NCBI GenBank assembly: GCA_001650895.1
Contig: LXYH01000058.1
Location: 1 to 62,214, forward strand
Source of the DNA: Rhodobacteraceae bacterium EhC02
GTDB lineage: Bacteria > Pseudomonadota > Alphaproteobacteria > Rhodobacterales > Rhodobacteraceae
DNA length: 62,214 nt
Reading direction: 5' to 3'
Shown: positions 1-8,335 of the stretch, in pieces
Numbering within the stretch: position 1 is the first letter of the stretch
Layout: each line of letters starts with the position of its first letter
Translations under genes and position numbers: made by a program
The notes under the pieces: model-generated
What the model was told of the DNA's origin: nothing
The model's input: the letters and a program-made list of their open reading frames with translations, nothing else
The model's database searches: none

Positions 1-128
1 AAATTAGGACGCTAACCGGGTCAGTTCTCGGTGGAAATCAACACAAAACCAAACTGGACTCGAAATGCAGCAAAATCATGGCGGTGTCCAAAATAATGGA
101 CGCCTCTGGACAGTGAAGCAAGCTGAAG
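1..128. other. Left-edge non-coding stretch
   Basis: I see no supported gene here. It lies downstream of the leftward tRNA-Phe and contains only very short open frames. A small imperfect inverted repeat (TGTCCA and TGGAC, six bases apart, near 88-106) is visible but I can assign it no role. Confidence 0.4.
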
Positions 129-203
129 TGGTGCCCGGGGGCGGAATCGAACCACCGACACGAGGATTTTCAATCCACTGCTCTACCCCTGAGCTACCCG
201 GGC
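129..203 (-). tRNA. tRNA-Phe (GAA)
   Basis: Read on the minus strand the stretch folds as a full tRNA: 7-bp acceptor stem GCCCGGG/CCCGGGC, D-arm, anticodon loop TTGAAAA with anticodon GAA, T-arm with GGTTCGATTCC, discriminator A and an encoded CCA (129-131). It is 75 nt including CCA. It lies downstream of yacG in the same direction, an arrangement that I recall as common for Rhodobacterales. Confidence 0.96.
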
Positions 204-326
204 ACGGGAGAACGCAAGGCGTTCGGGTTGCAGCGTTCTAGGCGAGGTGCTGCGGGCTGTCCAGTGGGTTTGCGGAAAAATTTTGCCTTCTTCGCAAGAT
301 GGTTCCGCACGGCCTGTCGGTCCGGG

Positions 327-521
327 CTAATGCGGCTTTTTCGGCGCGTCGCGCAGGGCATCTTCCATGGCGTCAAGAGCTGCCTCGATATCGTCGGGAT
401 CCTGCGAGGGCACGGCATATGAGCCGCTGAACCAGCGCGCGAGGTCCACATCTGCGCAGCGCTTGGAGCAGAAGGGACGATAGGCAGGATCGGCCTTGCG
501 CTGGCAGATCGGGCAGGTCAT
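327..521 (-). CDS. yacG: DNA gyrase inhibitor YacG (zinc-binding)
   Basis: This 64-residue protein has the YacG zinc ribbon at its N terminus: CPIC at residues 3-6 and C-x3-C at residues 18-22 supply four zinc ligands. In Escherichia coli YacG binds GyrB and inhibits gyrase; that role is taken from the family. The tail is acidic and then basic. The ATG overlaps the TGA of the upstream RNase E/G gene by four bases (ATGA), so the two are translationally coupled and the start is secure. It is the last protein gene of the infA-maf-RNase-yacG run before tRNA-Phe. Confidence 0.93.
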   Translation of the reverse strand: MTCPICQRKADPAYRPFCSKRCADVDLARWFSGSYAVPSQDPDDIEAALDAMEDALRDAPKKPH

Positions 522-1549
522 CCGCGCGGCTCCAGCAGGGTTGTCAAAGGTTGGCGCACCCTTTGCCTTTGCAATTCGTAGTGGCCCAGCGGTGTCCAGC
601 CGGCCAGCACGGTTTCGATACTGTCCGCCCGGAATGCGGCCTTGATCGCCATCTCGAACGCGCGGCGGTCTTTCTTGGGCATCGGCGCCAGATCAAGCGT
701 GACCTGCCCCCCCAGTCCCCGCAGACGCAGCAGGCGCGGCAGATCACGACCCAGCGCGATATTGGCCTTCAGCGCCGCGGCAGGGCTGGTATCGGCGCCG
801 GTGTTCACATCCACGGCCACAAGGGCGCGGGTCGGTTCGATGAACGCAAAACCGCCGCCGGGCAGGGCCACGCGCGGATCCAGCAACGCATCGATCATGT
901 CCAGCACGCCATGGCTGGCGAAACCGCCCGGCTCGGTCACGATCACGGCCGGTTCGACCCAGTCGCGCCACGCCACCGCATGGGGGCCGTCGCCTTCGGT
1001 CAGGCATTCCGCCTCACCCTCGGTATCGGCCAGCACAGCCGCCGCCAGGTCCGCCGTTTCGGCGATATCCTCGGCGATATCCCCGGGGTCCGCCTCGGCG
1101 CAGCTTGAGCGCAGGATCAGCCCCATCTCGGTATCGCCCATCACGTCATGCGCGATGGCCAGAAGCGTGTCGCGCCGGTCCTCGTCCTTGATCGACCGGC
1201 TGACATTCAGGCCCGGCGCGTCGGGCGTCACGATGGCATAGCGGCTCTTGAACAGCAGCTTCTGGGTGACTGGCAGCGCCTTGCCTTCTTCGGCGTGGCC
1301 GGTCACCTGCACCAGCATCGTGTTGCCGGGGGCGATGCCCTTCACCTGGCGCAGGAAGGCGGTGCCATCCGGGGTGCGCAGGAAAAGCCCCCCCTGCCCC
1401 TTCACGGGGCGGTCCGCGACGGCGCGGTAGATCGCACCGGGACGCGGGTCATCCCCATCGATCAGCAGGTCCTCAAGACGACCATCCACGATGAGGGCGG
1501 CGGCCTCGCGCCCGTTCAGATGGTCCAGGATGATCTGGCGGCCCTTCAT
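518..1549 (-). CDS. Ribonuclease E/G family protein
   Basis: The protein has 343 residues and belongs to the short RNase E/G family found beside maf in Rhodobacterales. The two metal-binding aspartates of the catalytic core are recognisable in AVDVNTGAD (about residue 247) and [10 protein letters not shown] (about residue 286). The zinc-link CPxC motif and the long C-terminal scaffold of E. coli RNase E are absent, so it is much shorter than either RNase E or RNase G. I chose the ATG at 1549 because it forms a 4-bp ATGA overlap with the maf stop; an in-frame ATG five codons upstream lies inside maf. Expected role: endonucleolytic processing of rRNA or mRNA. The N-terminal S1 region looks reduced. 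Confidence 0.9.
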   Translation of the reverse strand: MKGRQIILDHLNGREAAALIVDGRLEDLLIDGDDPRPGAIYRAVADRPVKGQGGLFLRTPDGTAFLRQVKGIAPGNTMLVQVTGHAEEGKALPVTQKLLFKSRYAIVTPDAPGLNVSRSIKDEDRRDTLLAIAHDVMGDTEMGLILRSSCAEADPGDIAEDIAETADLAAAVLADTEGEAECLTEGDGPHAVAWRDWVEPAVIVTEPGGFASHGVLDMIDALLDPRVALPGGGFAFIEPTRALVAVDVNTGADTSPAAALKANIALGRDLPRLLRLRGLGGQVTLDLAPMPKKDRRAFEMAIKAAFRADSIETVLAGWTPLGHYELQRQRVRQPLTTLLEPRG

Positions 1550-2124
1550 GCGCGGTCCTTCCAAAGGGGATAGCCCGCAGCCTGCAACAGGCCCGCGGTT
1601 TCGGCAAGCGGCAGACCCACCACGCCGGTGAAGGATCCGTTGATCCAGGGGATGAACGCCCCTGCCGGACCCTGAATCGCATAGCCGCCCGCCTTGCCCT
1701 GCCAGTCATTAGTTGCAAGGTATGCGTTCAGCTCCTCGTCCGAGAGGCGCTTCATCTGCACCGTGGTCACGACGTCGCGTTGCCAGACCCGATCACCGCG
1801 CCGCACGGCAACCGCCGTGATCACGCGGTGACGCCGCCCCGACAGGGCCAGCAGGAACTCAGCCGCCTGCCCGACAGACTCGGGCTTGCCCAGAATCCTG
1901 CGCCCCAATGCCACGGTCGTATCGGCACACAGAACGATGTCATCGGCCCCGGCCTGCACAGCGCGCGCCTTTTCCAGCGCCATGCGCGCGCAATAGGGGC
2001 GGGGCAATTCGGCCTTGGTCGGGGTTTCGTCGATATCGGGCGGACGGATGTCATCAGCGACAACGCCGATCTGCGCCAGCAGTTCCCTGCGGCGCGGACT
2101 GCCGGATCCGAGGATAAGTTTCAC
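1546..2124 (-). CDS. maf: Maf-family nucleoside triphosphate pyrophosphatase
   Basis: The 192-residue protein opens with the Maf signature [10 protein letters not shown]. The family's later blocks follow: ADTTVALG near residue 68, GKPES near 79, [11 protein letters not shown] near 94 and [10 protein letters not shown] near 142. Maf enzymes hydrolyse non-canonical or modified nucleoside triphosphates to monophosphates in the cytoplasm. The gene lies 11 bp after infA and overlaps the RNase E/G start by four bases, so it is read as part of the infA-maf-RNase-yacG operon. Confidence 0.94.
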   Translation of the reverse strand: MKLILGSGSPRRRELLAQIGVVADDIRPPDIDETPTKAELPRPYCARMALEKARAVQAGADDIVLCADTTVALGRRILGKPESVGQAAEFLLALSGRRHRVITAVAVRRGDRVWQRDVVTTVQMKRLSDEELNAYLATNDWQGKAGGYAIQGPAGAFIPWINGSFTGVVGLPLAETAGLLQAAGYPLWKDRA

Positions 2125-2135
2125 TTTAAAAACAG

Positions 2136-2354
2136 TTACTTGAAGCGGTAATTGATCCGACCCTTGGTCAGATCATAGGGGGTCATTTCCACCTGAACCT
2201 TGTCGCCTGCCAGAACGCGGATGCGGTTCTTGCGCATCTTGCCTGCCGTGTGTGCGATGATCTCATGGCCATTTTCAAGCTCGACCCGGAACGTCGCATT
2301 CGGCAGGAGTTCTTTCACGACACCGGGAAATTCGAGCGTATCTTCCTTGGCCAT
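2136..2354 (-). CDS. infA: Translation initiation factor IF-1
   Basis: The 72-residue product is a complete S1/OB-fold IF-1: it begins [11 protein letters not shown], carries the conserved core with [20 protein letters not shown] and ends [11 protein letters not shown]-1 occupies the ribosomal A site during initiation. The open frame extends eight codons further upstream, but the ATG at 2354 is preceded by a GGAG ribosome site at correct spacing and matches the family N terminus. It heads the operon infA-maf-RNase-yacG. Confidence 0.97.
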   Translation of the reverse strand: MAKEDTLEFPGVVKELLPNATFRVELENGHEIIAHTAGKMRKNRIRVLAGDKVQVEMTPYDLTKGRINYRFK

Positions 2355-2438
2355 GGTCTCTCCTTCGTCAATCATCCCGCCAATCTGCGGGACAGGCGCT
2401 TAAATGGTCCGATCCGCGCAGATTTTCAAGGGGAATCT

Positions 2439-3332
2439 CTAGGCGGCGGGCTTTTGCGCCCGGCGCGCCACGGCAGGCGCCTGTTCGGCCCAATGCGTCA
2501 GGTTCAGGACATGGCCATCGGCCCTCACATCGCGCACCTTTTGCAGATCGACATCAGCATAGGTCCAACCGGGGCGGTTCAGCTTGCCTTCGGCGATCAC
2601 CCCGTTGGGGGGAAAGCCGCGATCGGGCGGACCAAAAACACCCCCCGCGCCGGTGTTCTGCTCGACCGCGTAAAGGCGGGACGCATCCCCGACAAGCGAT
2701 GCCATGACTGTCACGCACTGGCTTTCCAGCGCGCGGGCCATGGCGCCGATACGGACGCGCCAGTAGCCTTCCAGCGCTTCGGTGCAACTGGGGATCAGCA
2801 GGATCTCGACACCGCGTTCCGCCAGATCCCGCGCCAGCAGGGGGAATTCGCAATCATAGCAGATCAGGATGCCGATGCGGCCCAGGTCCGTGTCGAAGAC
2901 GCGCAGCGGCCCTGCCGCGCCCTCGGCCCCCGCAACACCCCATTCCTCGCGTTCGAACCGGGTCATGATCTGCTTGTCCTGCACCCCGATCAGGCCTTCG
3001 GGCCCGAAAAGCCCCGCGCGGTTCACCACGGTGCCCTTTTCGATCACCGGGGCCGAGGCGGACAGGATATGCACACCAAAGCGCGCAGCCAGCGCGGCAT
3101 GCAGGTTATAGCTGGCCCCGACCCGGCCAGCGACCGCACGGATCGATCCCTTCAGATCGCCGGCCACCTTGGCCCCGTCGAGCGAGGCAAGCTCCATCGC
3201 GCCATATTCGGGAAAGACCAGAAGGTGCGCGCCGGCCTGCGCGGCCTCGCCGACCCAGGCGGTCAGCTTGGCCTCGTAGTCGGACCAGTCCTGGAACCAG
3301 TCCAGCGGATAGGCGGATGTTGCGATTTTCAT
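2439..3332 (-). CDS. Carbon-nitrogen hydrolase (nitrilase superfamily)
   Basis: This 297-residue protein has the nitrilase-superfamily Glu-Lys-Cys triad in order: E42 in FPEYG, K120 in QDKQ, and C161 in CYDCEFP. Members cleave amides, ureas or nitriles through a thioester; the substrate is not determined by the sequence. It follows the GNAT gene (89 bp) in the same direction. As I recall, GNAT and carbon-nitrogen hydrolase domains are fused in one polypeptide in some bacteria, so the pair probably works together. The set lies between infA and the low-Mr phosphatase gene, inside an otherwise housekeeping run. Confidence 0.88.
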   Translation of the reverse strand: MKIATSAYPLDWFQDWSDYEAKLTAWVGEAAQAGAHLLVFPEYGAMELASLDGAKVAGDLKGSIRAVAGRVGASYNLHAALAARFGVHILSASAPVIEKGTVVNRAGLFGPEGLIGVQDKQIMTRFEREEWGVAGAEGAAGPLRVFDTDLGRIGILICYDCEFPLLARDLAERGVEILLIPSCTEALEGYWRVRIGAMARALESQCVTVMASLVGDASRLYAVEQNTGAGGVFGPPDRGFPPNGVIAEGKLNRPGWTYADVDLQKVRDVRADGHVLNLTHWAEQAPAVARRAQKPAA

Positions 3333-3421
3333 GCTCTGGCGCCCCCAAGCCGTTTGTCAGTCTCCATGTTGCCGCAAAGCCGTGGCGGGTTCAAACGCAT
3401 TGCCCGCAGGGGTTGTCGGCC

Positions 3422-4006
3422 CTAGAGGGTCCTGATCCAGAATTGCAGCGGCTTTTCGGTCTCTTCGGCCTCGCCGATATCCTTCCAGCGAAACCGCGCC
3501 ACCACCCCGGCCAGCGGGTGATAGCCACGTTTGCGCCAGAACGGATCCAGCGCGCCATAGGTTGCGGGGCGCATCGGGTGATCCTCGGGGCGGATCACGC
3601 CGCAAAAGGCCGATTTCGCAAGGCCAAGTGATCGCGCGTGATCTTCGCGCAGGTCGAAAAACCGGTGCCCGATGCCCTGTCCGCGAAAATCGGGCAACAG
3701 AACCGATTCGGCACAATAGAAGATTTGGTCCAGCCTTTCGCCGGTGCCATCGAAAGCGGCGGCGAAATCGTCGGCATGATCCTGCATCGGCATGCCGGTA
3801 GCCGCCCCGACAAGGCGATCACCATCGAAGGCCCCGACCACGACCGCGCGGGGATTGTCGCGATAGACTGCCAGATACGCGCGCTCATAGGCCAGATCAC
3901 CATCATAGAGATAGGGCCAGTCGCGGAACACCGCGATCCTGAGGCGGGCCACATCATCAAGTGCCGCGTCCAGATCCGCCCCGGTCAGGGCCGCGACCCG
4001 GATCAT
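3422..4006 (-). CDS. GNAT-family N-acetyltransferase
   Basis: The 194-residue protein has the GNAT acetyl-CoA pyrophosphate loop RGQGIGHRF near residue 109, preceded by the strand CAESVLLPDF. The C-terminal half (WRKRGYHPLAG) fits the last GNAT motif. It should acetylate an unidentified amine in the cytoplasm. Its ATG overlaps the stop of the NTF2-like gene by four bases (ATGA). The carbon-nitrogen hydrolase follows, so an acetylation/deamidation pair acting on the same small molecule is plausible, but that is inference. Confidence 0.85.
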   Translation of the reverse strand: MIRVAALTGADLDAALDDVARLRIAVFRDWPYLYDGDLAYERAYLAVYRDNPRAVVVGAFDGDRLVGAATGMPMQDHADDFAAAFDGTGERLDQIFYCAESVLLPDFRGQGIGHRFFDLREDHARSLGLAKSAFCGVIRPEDHPMRPATYGALDPFWRKRGYHPLAGVVARFRWKDIGEAEETEKPLQFWIRTL

Positions 4007-4410
4007 GCCGAAACCTGCGCCACCCAGTCAGCAAGGTTGTAATAGGTCACGACCCGCGTGATCTTGCCATCCGACAGGCTGAAGAAGGATCCCGCCGGCA
4101 GCCGGTAGCCCTGCCCTTTCGCCTGCGGCAAACCGGGGTCGGTTTCCAGGTAGGTGCCGTTCACGATGAATTCGGCCGCCGCGCGCGTGCCTGCCGGATC
4201 GGTGAAAATCACCATCTCCGTCAGGTTTTCGCGGTAGCAGCGGCTCATGTGGTCGCAGAATTCCGCGAAAGCCGCCTTGCCGCGACGCACCTTGCCCTCG
4301 TTGACGTGATGGGCCACGTCATCGGCGAGGCAGGCCAGCATGCCTGCTGTATCGCCTGCGTTGAAAGCGTCAAAATAGGCCTGAATGGTGGCGCGGGCCG
4401 AGTCTGTCAT
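4003..4410 (-). CDS. NTF2-like (SnoaL/ketosteroid-isomerase-type) protein
   Basis: The 135-residue protein has the cone-like alpha+beta NTF2 pattern: an N-terminal helix with YFDAFNAGDTAGMLACLADD, VAHHVNEG, and a final strand region DGKITRVVTYYNLADW. Such proteins are small isomerases, cyclases or ligand binders; the substrate is unknown. I chose the ATG at 4410 because GGAGG lies seven bases upstream; the alternative ATG two codons earlier is only one base from that site. Its stop overlaps the GNAT start, so translation is coupled. Confidence 0.82.
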   Translation of the reverse strand: MTDSARATIQAYFDAFNAGDTAGMLACLADDVAHHVNEGKVRRGKAAFAEFCDHMSRCYRENLTEMVIFTDPAGTRAAAEFIVNGTYLETDPGLPQAKGQGYRLPAGSFFSLSDGKITRVVTYYNLADWVAQVSA

Positions 4411-4506
4411 GATCATACCTCCGGTTTGGCCAAGACCTAGCAGGGTGGCGCGGCGCCTCCAAGTGGCAGGGCGGCGCTTTGGGCACCGCCCGCGACCCAT
4501 GCCCCG

Positions 4507-5358
4507 TCAGAGGGCCGCCAGCGCCGCGGCAACCGACACCGACAGGGGCGTGGCCGGGCGGCCGATCAGCTGCGCCAATGCGCCGCTGTCATCGGTCAGG
4601 GCCCCCAGATCGCGCGCCTTCGCATCCGCGTCGGCAATCGCCGCCGCCATCGGCGCGGGCAGACCGAAGGACACCAGAGTGTCGCGATACGTCGCCTCAT
4701 CCATATCGACATAAGGGATGTCCCGCCCGGTCTGGCGCGACACTTCGGCCGCCAGTTCTGCCAGCGTATGCCCCTGCCCGCCCAGTTCGCATGTCTTGCC
4801 AGCCATGCCTGCATCCAGGGCCGCCACGGCCAAGGCCTCGGCATAATCGGCGCGCGGCGCGGTGGACAGCACCGCATCACCCGCCGCACCGATCAGCGCC
4901 CCCGCCTGCAGGGCCGCACCCAGCGATCCGGTGTAATTCTCGGTATACCAGCCATTGCGCAGGATCGTGCCCGGAATGTCCGACGCCGCCAGCGCCGCCT
5001 CGGTGGCCACGTGATCCGGGGCCAACATCAGGGGCGACGCCGCCCCTTTCAGGATCGAGGTATAGACGATCCGCCCAACCCCCGCCGCCTTGGCCGCGTC
5101 AATGACATTGCGATGCTGCCCCGCCCGGTCGTTGAAATCGCTGGATGAAACCAGCACCAGCACATCCACCCCGGCCAGCGCCGCGCGCAGCGTCTCGGGG
5201 TGATGATAGTCGGCCTGCCGCAAGGGCACACCCAGATCCGCCCCGCGATCAAGGTCGCGCACCAGCGCAACAAGATCGGCAACCGGTTCACGGCGCAGAA
5301 TGGCGGAAACAGCAAGACGGCCAAGCTGGCCGGTCGCACCTGTGATGGCAATCGTCAT
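4507..5358 (-). CDS. QorB-like NAD(P)-dependent quinone reductase (NmrA/atypical SDR)
   Basis: The 283-residue protein starts with a Rossmann fold, ITGATGQLGRLAV, and has the NmrA/QorB-type pattern with SSSDFNDRAGQH, VYTSIL and LRNGWYTENY. E. coli QorB (YtfG) reduces quinones with NAD(P)H. The gene is divergent from an HxlR regulator across 98 bp, the same arrangement as ytfG/ytfH in E. coli, which supports this assignment. The ATG at 5358 is chosen because AAGGA precedes it; in-frame ATGs upstream lack a ribosome site. Expected role: detoxification of quinones or related electrophiles. Confidence 0.85.
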   Translation of the reverse strand: MTIAITGATGQLGRLAVSAILRREPVADLVALVRDLDRGADLGVPLRQADYHHPETLRAALAGVDVLVLVSSSDFNDRAGQHRNVIDAAKAAGVGRIVYTSILKGAASPLMLAPDHVATEAALAASDIPGTILRNGWYTENYTGSLGAALQAGALIGAAGDAVLSTAPRADYAEALAVAALDAGMAGKTCELGGQGHTLAELAAEVSRQTGRDIPYVDMDEATYRDTLVSFGLPAPMAAAIADADAKARDLGALTDDSGALAQLIGRPATPLSVSVAAALAAL

Positions 5359-5456
5359 CGTCACGTCCTTTTTCATATGTTGACCCGGCACAGATGGCAG
5401 CCTAACTTACGAAAAGGAAGTACCTACATATTTGTTAGTATTGAGCAGGATCGCAC

Positions 5457-5882
5457 ATGACACCCGCAGAACTCGCACAACGGCTGCGCGACGGCGCTCT
5501 GAAGCCCGACGTGATGTCGCAGAACTGCCCCTCGCGGCGCATCCTGCAACATGTGACCAGCCGGTGGGGCACGCTTGTCCTGGTGGCGCTGGAACCGGGG
5601 ACGCAGCGATTTTCAACGTTGCGCCGCAGGATAGGCGGGATCAGCGAGAGGATGCTGGCGCAAACGCTGCAACAGCTGGAATCGGATGGTCTTGTGCATC
5701 GCCACGCCCATGACGTGGTCCCGCCGCATGTGGATTACACGCTGACCCCACTGGGCCGCGATCTGGCCCCACGGCTTTTGTCATTGGCCATCTGGATCGA
5801 GGACCATCTGGCGGACCTGCTGCAATCCGCCCCTACTGCAGGCGCGTCGGCGGCCCCCACAGGCGGGTCAGGTGATCGATGA
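5457..5882 (+). CDS. HxlR-family transcriptional regulator (QorR/YtfH-like)
   Basis: The 141-residue protein has the HxlR winged helix: NCPSRRILQHVTSRWGTLVLVAL, then RFSTLRRRIGGISERMLAQTLQQLESDGLVHR and the wing HVDYTLTPLGRDL. The N-terminal Cys before the first helix (residue 24) is at the position used for redox or quinone sensing by several relatives; a sensing role is inference. It faces the QorB-like gene across 98 bp, so it likely controls that gene and itself. Its 3' end overlaps the convergent phosphatase gene by 50 bp. Confidence 0.9.
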   Translation: MTPAELAQRLRDGALKPDVMSQNCPSRRILQHVTSRWGTLVLVALEPGTQRFSTLRRRIGGISERMLAQTLQQLESDGLVHRHAHDVVPPHVDYTLTPLGRDLAPRLLSLAIWIEDHLADLLQSAPTAGASAAPTGGSGDR

Positions 5883-6294
5883 TCTGGTCGCGGGTCTGCC
5901 TATAGGCATTCAGCTTGACCTCGCGGCTTTCGCCCAGGCCGGTCGGGTCCATGATCGGCCAGTATTCGACGTCCAGGTGATAGATCCGGGTCAGTTCCAG
6001 CGCGCGGCGCTGACTGGCCGGGGACAGCGCCACCACCAGGTCGAAGGATGACAGATGCTCGCCCCATTCCTCCATCTCGTCGAAGGACCGGCTGCGATGG
6101 CGCGACAGCTCCACCCCGATTTCCTGGCAGACGGCAATGGCGAAGCCGTCGATCTCCATGTCGTTGTAGACGCCGACCGATTGCACATAGGTCTCGGCGC
6201 CGTAGAATTTCTTCATGATGCCCTCGGCCATGGGCGATCTGACCGCGTTGTGATCGCAGCAGAACAACACGGACTGGGGCAAGGGCGCTGGCAC
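5833..6294 (-). CDS. Low-molecular-weight phosphatase / arsenate-reductase-type protein
   Basis: The 153-residue protein has the low-Mr protein-tyrosine-phosphatase P-loop C-x5-R as CDHNAVRSP, with the likely nucleophile C13 and R19, and a DP motif in IMDPTG near residue 115. Family members dephosphorylate phosphotyrosine or reduce arsenate; the sequence does not decide between these. The start is GTG at 6294, preceded by GGAGG at seven bases. It lies five bases after the UPF0262 gene. It overlaps the 3' end of the convergent HxlR gene by 50 bp, which fits the view that the 2.4-5.9 kb genes arrived later. Confidence 0.87.
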   Translation of the reverse strand: MPAPLPQSVLFCCDHNAVRSPMAEGIMKKFYGAETYVQSVGVYNDMEIDGFAIAVCQEIGVELSRHRSRSFDEMEEWGEHLSSFDLVVALSPASQRRALELTRIYHLDVEYWPIMDPTGLGESREVKLNAYRQTRDQIIDHLTRLWGPPTRLQ

Positions 6295-6298
6295 CGCG

Positions 6299-6778
6299 TC
6301 AGCCTCCGAAATGCAGGACGCAGACCAGCGTGAACAGGCGGCGCGCGGTATCGGTATCGATCACCGCCTTGCCCTCCAGCCGTTCCTGCAGGATACGCGC
6401 GCCTTCATTGTGGATACCACGCCGCGCCATGTCGATCGTCTCGATCTGGCTGGGCGGCATGTTCTTGACCGCATCGAAATAGCTTTCGCAGATGGCCCAG
6501 TAATCCTTGACCACCTGGCGGAACGGACTCAGCGACAGGTGGAATTCGGCCGCCTTTTCGCCCGCCTCCGTGCTGATGTCGAAGACAAGGCGCTTCTCGC
6601 GGATCGCAAGGCCGACACGATAGGGGCCGGCGGGGGCCACCCTGTCATCGCGGGCGGGAAGTTCGAAGGAATTGTCTTCCAGCAGGTCGAACATGGCCAC
6701 CTTGCGCTCCTGCTCGATCTCGGGGGTCGGCGGCGGCAGGTTTGAATCGTCAAGTTCGATGTCGCAGATACGTGTCAT
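6299..6778 (-). CDS. UPF0262 family protein
   Basis: The 159-residue protein matches the UPF0262 family by its start MTRICDIELDD and the core RVGLAIREKRLVFDIS, LSPFRQVVKDYWAICESYFDAVK and ARRLFTLVCVLHFGG. The biochemical function is unknown. It is conserved after hisD in Rhodobacterales as far as I recall. I chose the ATG at 6778; the 29 upstream in-frame residues look like non-coding translation. It is probably in one operon with hisD upstream and the phosphatase downstream. Confidence 0.88.
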   Translation of the reverse strand: MTRICDIELDDSNLPPPTPEIEQERKVAMFDLLEDNSFELPARDDRVAPAGPYRVGLAIREKRLVFDISTEAGEKAAEFHLSLSPFRQVVKDYWAICESYFDAVKNMPPSQIETIDMARRGIHNEGARILQERLEGKAVIDTDTARRLFTLVCVLHFGG

Positions 6779-6895
6779 GGGCAAGGTCCTGTTCCTGCCC
6801 CTGACTAGCGCAGGCCGCGCCCTGGCACAATCGGGCATCTGCGGGATGTCGCTGCGTCGCAGCAAAACCGCATCACATCCCGACCGGTGCCAGGA

Positions 6896-8197
6896 TCACT
6901 CGTTCAAACGGTTCAGCCGCGCCCGCACACTCAGACCATGCGCCTCAAGGCTTTCCGAAATGGCCAGCGTCTCGGCGGCAGGTCCGATCGCGCGCAGCGC
7001 CGCCGGGGTCATCCGCGCCAGCGTGGTGCGCTTGACGAAATCCATGACCGACAGACCGCTTGAAAACCGGGCCGAGCGCGCAGTGGGCAGGACATGGTTC
7101 GGCCCGCCCACATAGTCGCCAATCGCCTCGGGCGTCCAGGCGCCCAGGAAAATCGCGCCCGCATGGGTGATCTTCGCCGACAGTGCGTCCGCATCGGCCA
7201 CGCACAGTTCCAGATGCTCGGGCGCGATCCGGTTCGACAGCGCCGCCGCCACATCCAGGTCAGGCACGGTGATGATGGCGCCATAGTCGCGCCAGCTTGG
7301 CCCCGCGATCGCGCGCCGCTCCAGCGATGCCAGGTTGCGCTCGACCGCCGCCGCCACAGCCTTTGCCATGGCCGGGCTGTCGGTGATCAGGATGCTTTGG
7401 GCGCTTTCGTCATGTTCGGCCTGTGACAGCAGGTCCAGCGCGATCCAGTCGGGATCATTGTCCTGGTCCGCGATCACCAGGATCTCGGACGGACCCGCGA
7501 TCATGTCGATGCCCACCTTGCCGAAGACCCGCCGCTTGGCCGCCGCCACATAGGCATTGCCGGGGCCGGTGATCTTGTCCACGGGCGGGATGGTTTCTGT
7601 CCCATAGGCCAGCGCCGCCACCGCCTGCGCGCCGCCGATGCGATAGATCTCGTCCACCCCTGCAATTCGCGCCGCCAGCAGCACCAGCGGATTGGCCACC
7701 CCGTCGGGCGTCGGCACCACGATGGCCAGCCGCTCCACCCCCGCCACCTTGGCGGGGATCGCGTTCATCAGCACCGATGAGGGGTAGGAGGCCAGCCCCC
7801 CCGGCACGTAAAGTCCCGCCGCCGAGACCGGCGTCCAGCGCCAGCCCAGCATCGCACCTTCGGGATCGGTCCAGCTGTGATCCTGCGGCATCTGGCGCAG
7901 GTGGTAGGCGCGGATGCGTTCCGCCGCCAGTTCCAGTGCGGCGCGCTCATGGTCGGGCACCGACGCCACCAGCGCCTCCACCTCGGCTTCGGAAAACCGC
8001 AAGGTTTCGGGCGTCAACTCCAGCCGGTCGAACCGCGCGGTCAGCTCGATCAGCGCCGCATCGCCGCGCGCGCGCACATCGGCGATGATGCCGGCGACGA
8101 CATCGTCCACATCGACGCTATCCTCGCGCTTGGCACCCAGCAGGGCGGCAAAGGCGGTTTCGAAATCGGGGTCGGTGGCATTCAGAAATACGGGCAT
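6896..8197 (-). CDS. hisD: Histidinol dehydrogenase
   Basis: The 433-residue protein is a full-length HisD, which oxidises L-histidinol to L-histidine with two NAD+. Family landmarks are GLYVPGG near residue 128, the signature IDMIAGPSEILVIAD, LSQAEHDE, and the catalytic Glu-His in RIAPEHLELCV. The ATG is preceded by GGAGG (TGGAGGGACC). It lies within the murA-DUF2948-hisD-UPF0262 block, away from other histidine biosynthesis genes. Confidence 0.97.
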   Translation of the reverse strand: MPVFLNATDPDFETAFAALLGAKREDSVDVDDVVAGIIADVRARGDAALIELTARFDRLELTPETLRFSEAEVEALVASVPDHERAALELAAERIRAYHLRQMPQDHSWTDPEGAMLGWRWTPVSAAGLYVPGGLASYPSSVLMNAIPAKVAGVERLAIVVPTPDGVANPLVLLAARIAGVDEIYRIGGAQAVAALAYGTETIPPVDKITGPGNAYVAAAKRRVFGKVGIDMIAGPSEILVIADQDNDPDWIALDLLSQAEHDESAQSILITDSPAMAKAVAAAVERNLASLERRAIAGPSWRDYGAIITVPDLDVAAALSNRIAPEHLELCVADADALSAKITHAGAIFLGAWTPEAIGDYVGGPNHVLPTARSARFSSGLSVMDFVKRTTLARMTPAALRAIGPAAETLAISESLEAHGLSVRARLNRLNE

Positions 8198-8276
8198 GGT
8201 CCCTCCAGGCTCTGGGGCGGGACATAGCTTTGCGCGCCCACCGGCTCAACCCCCTGACACAAACAAGCGCGCCCCG

Positions 8277-8311
8277 CTTCTTCTTGCCGCAAATATCCCC
8301 GCCGGAGGCGC
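8277..8311. repeat. Possible dispersed intergenic repeat
   Basis: The hisD-DUF2948 gap (8198-8335) contains CTTCTTGCCGCAAATATCC followed by CCGCCGGAGGCG. I remember near-identical intergenic sequences from many Rhodobacteraceae genomes, but only one copy is present in this window, so its repeat nature rests on memory. Confidence 0.35.
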
Positions 8312-8335
8312 ACCCCTCCACCGGGCGTTCCCGCC

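Noticed and set aside
2250-3425. Long plus-strand open frame of 391 codons opposite the carbon-nitrogen hydrolase
   Set aside because: It is antisense to a gene with a complete Glu-Lys-Cys triad and has a low-complexity Arg/Gly/His/Asp-rich translation typical of the opposite strand of GC-rich genes.
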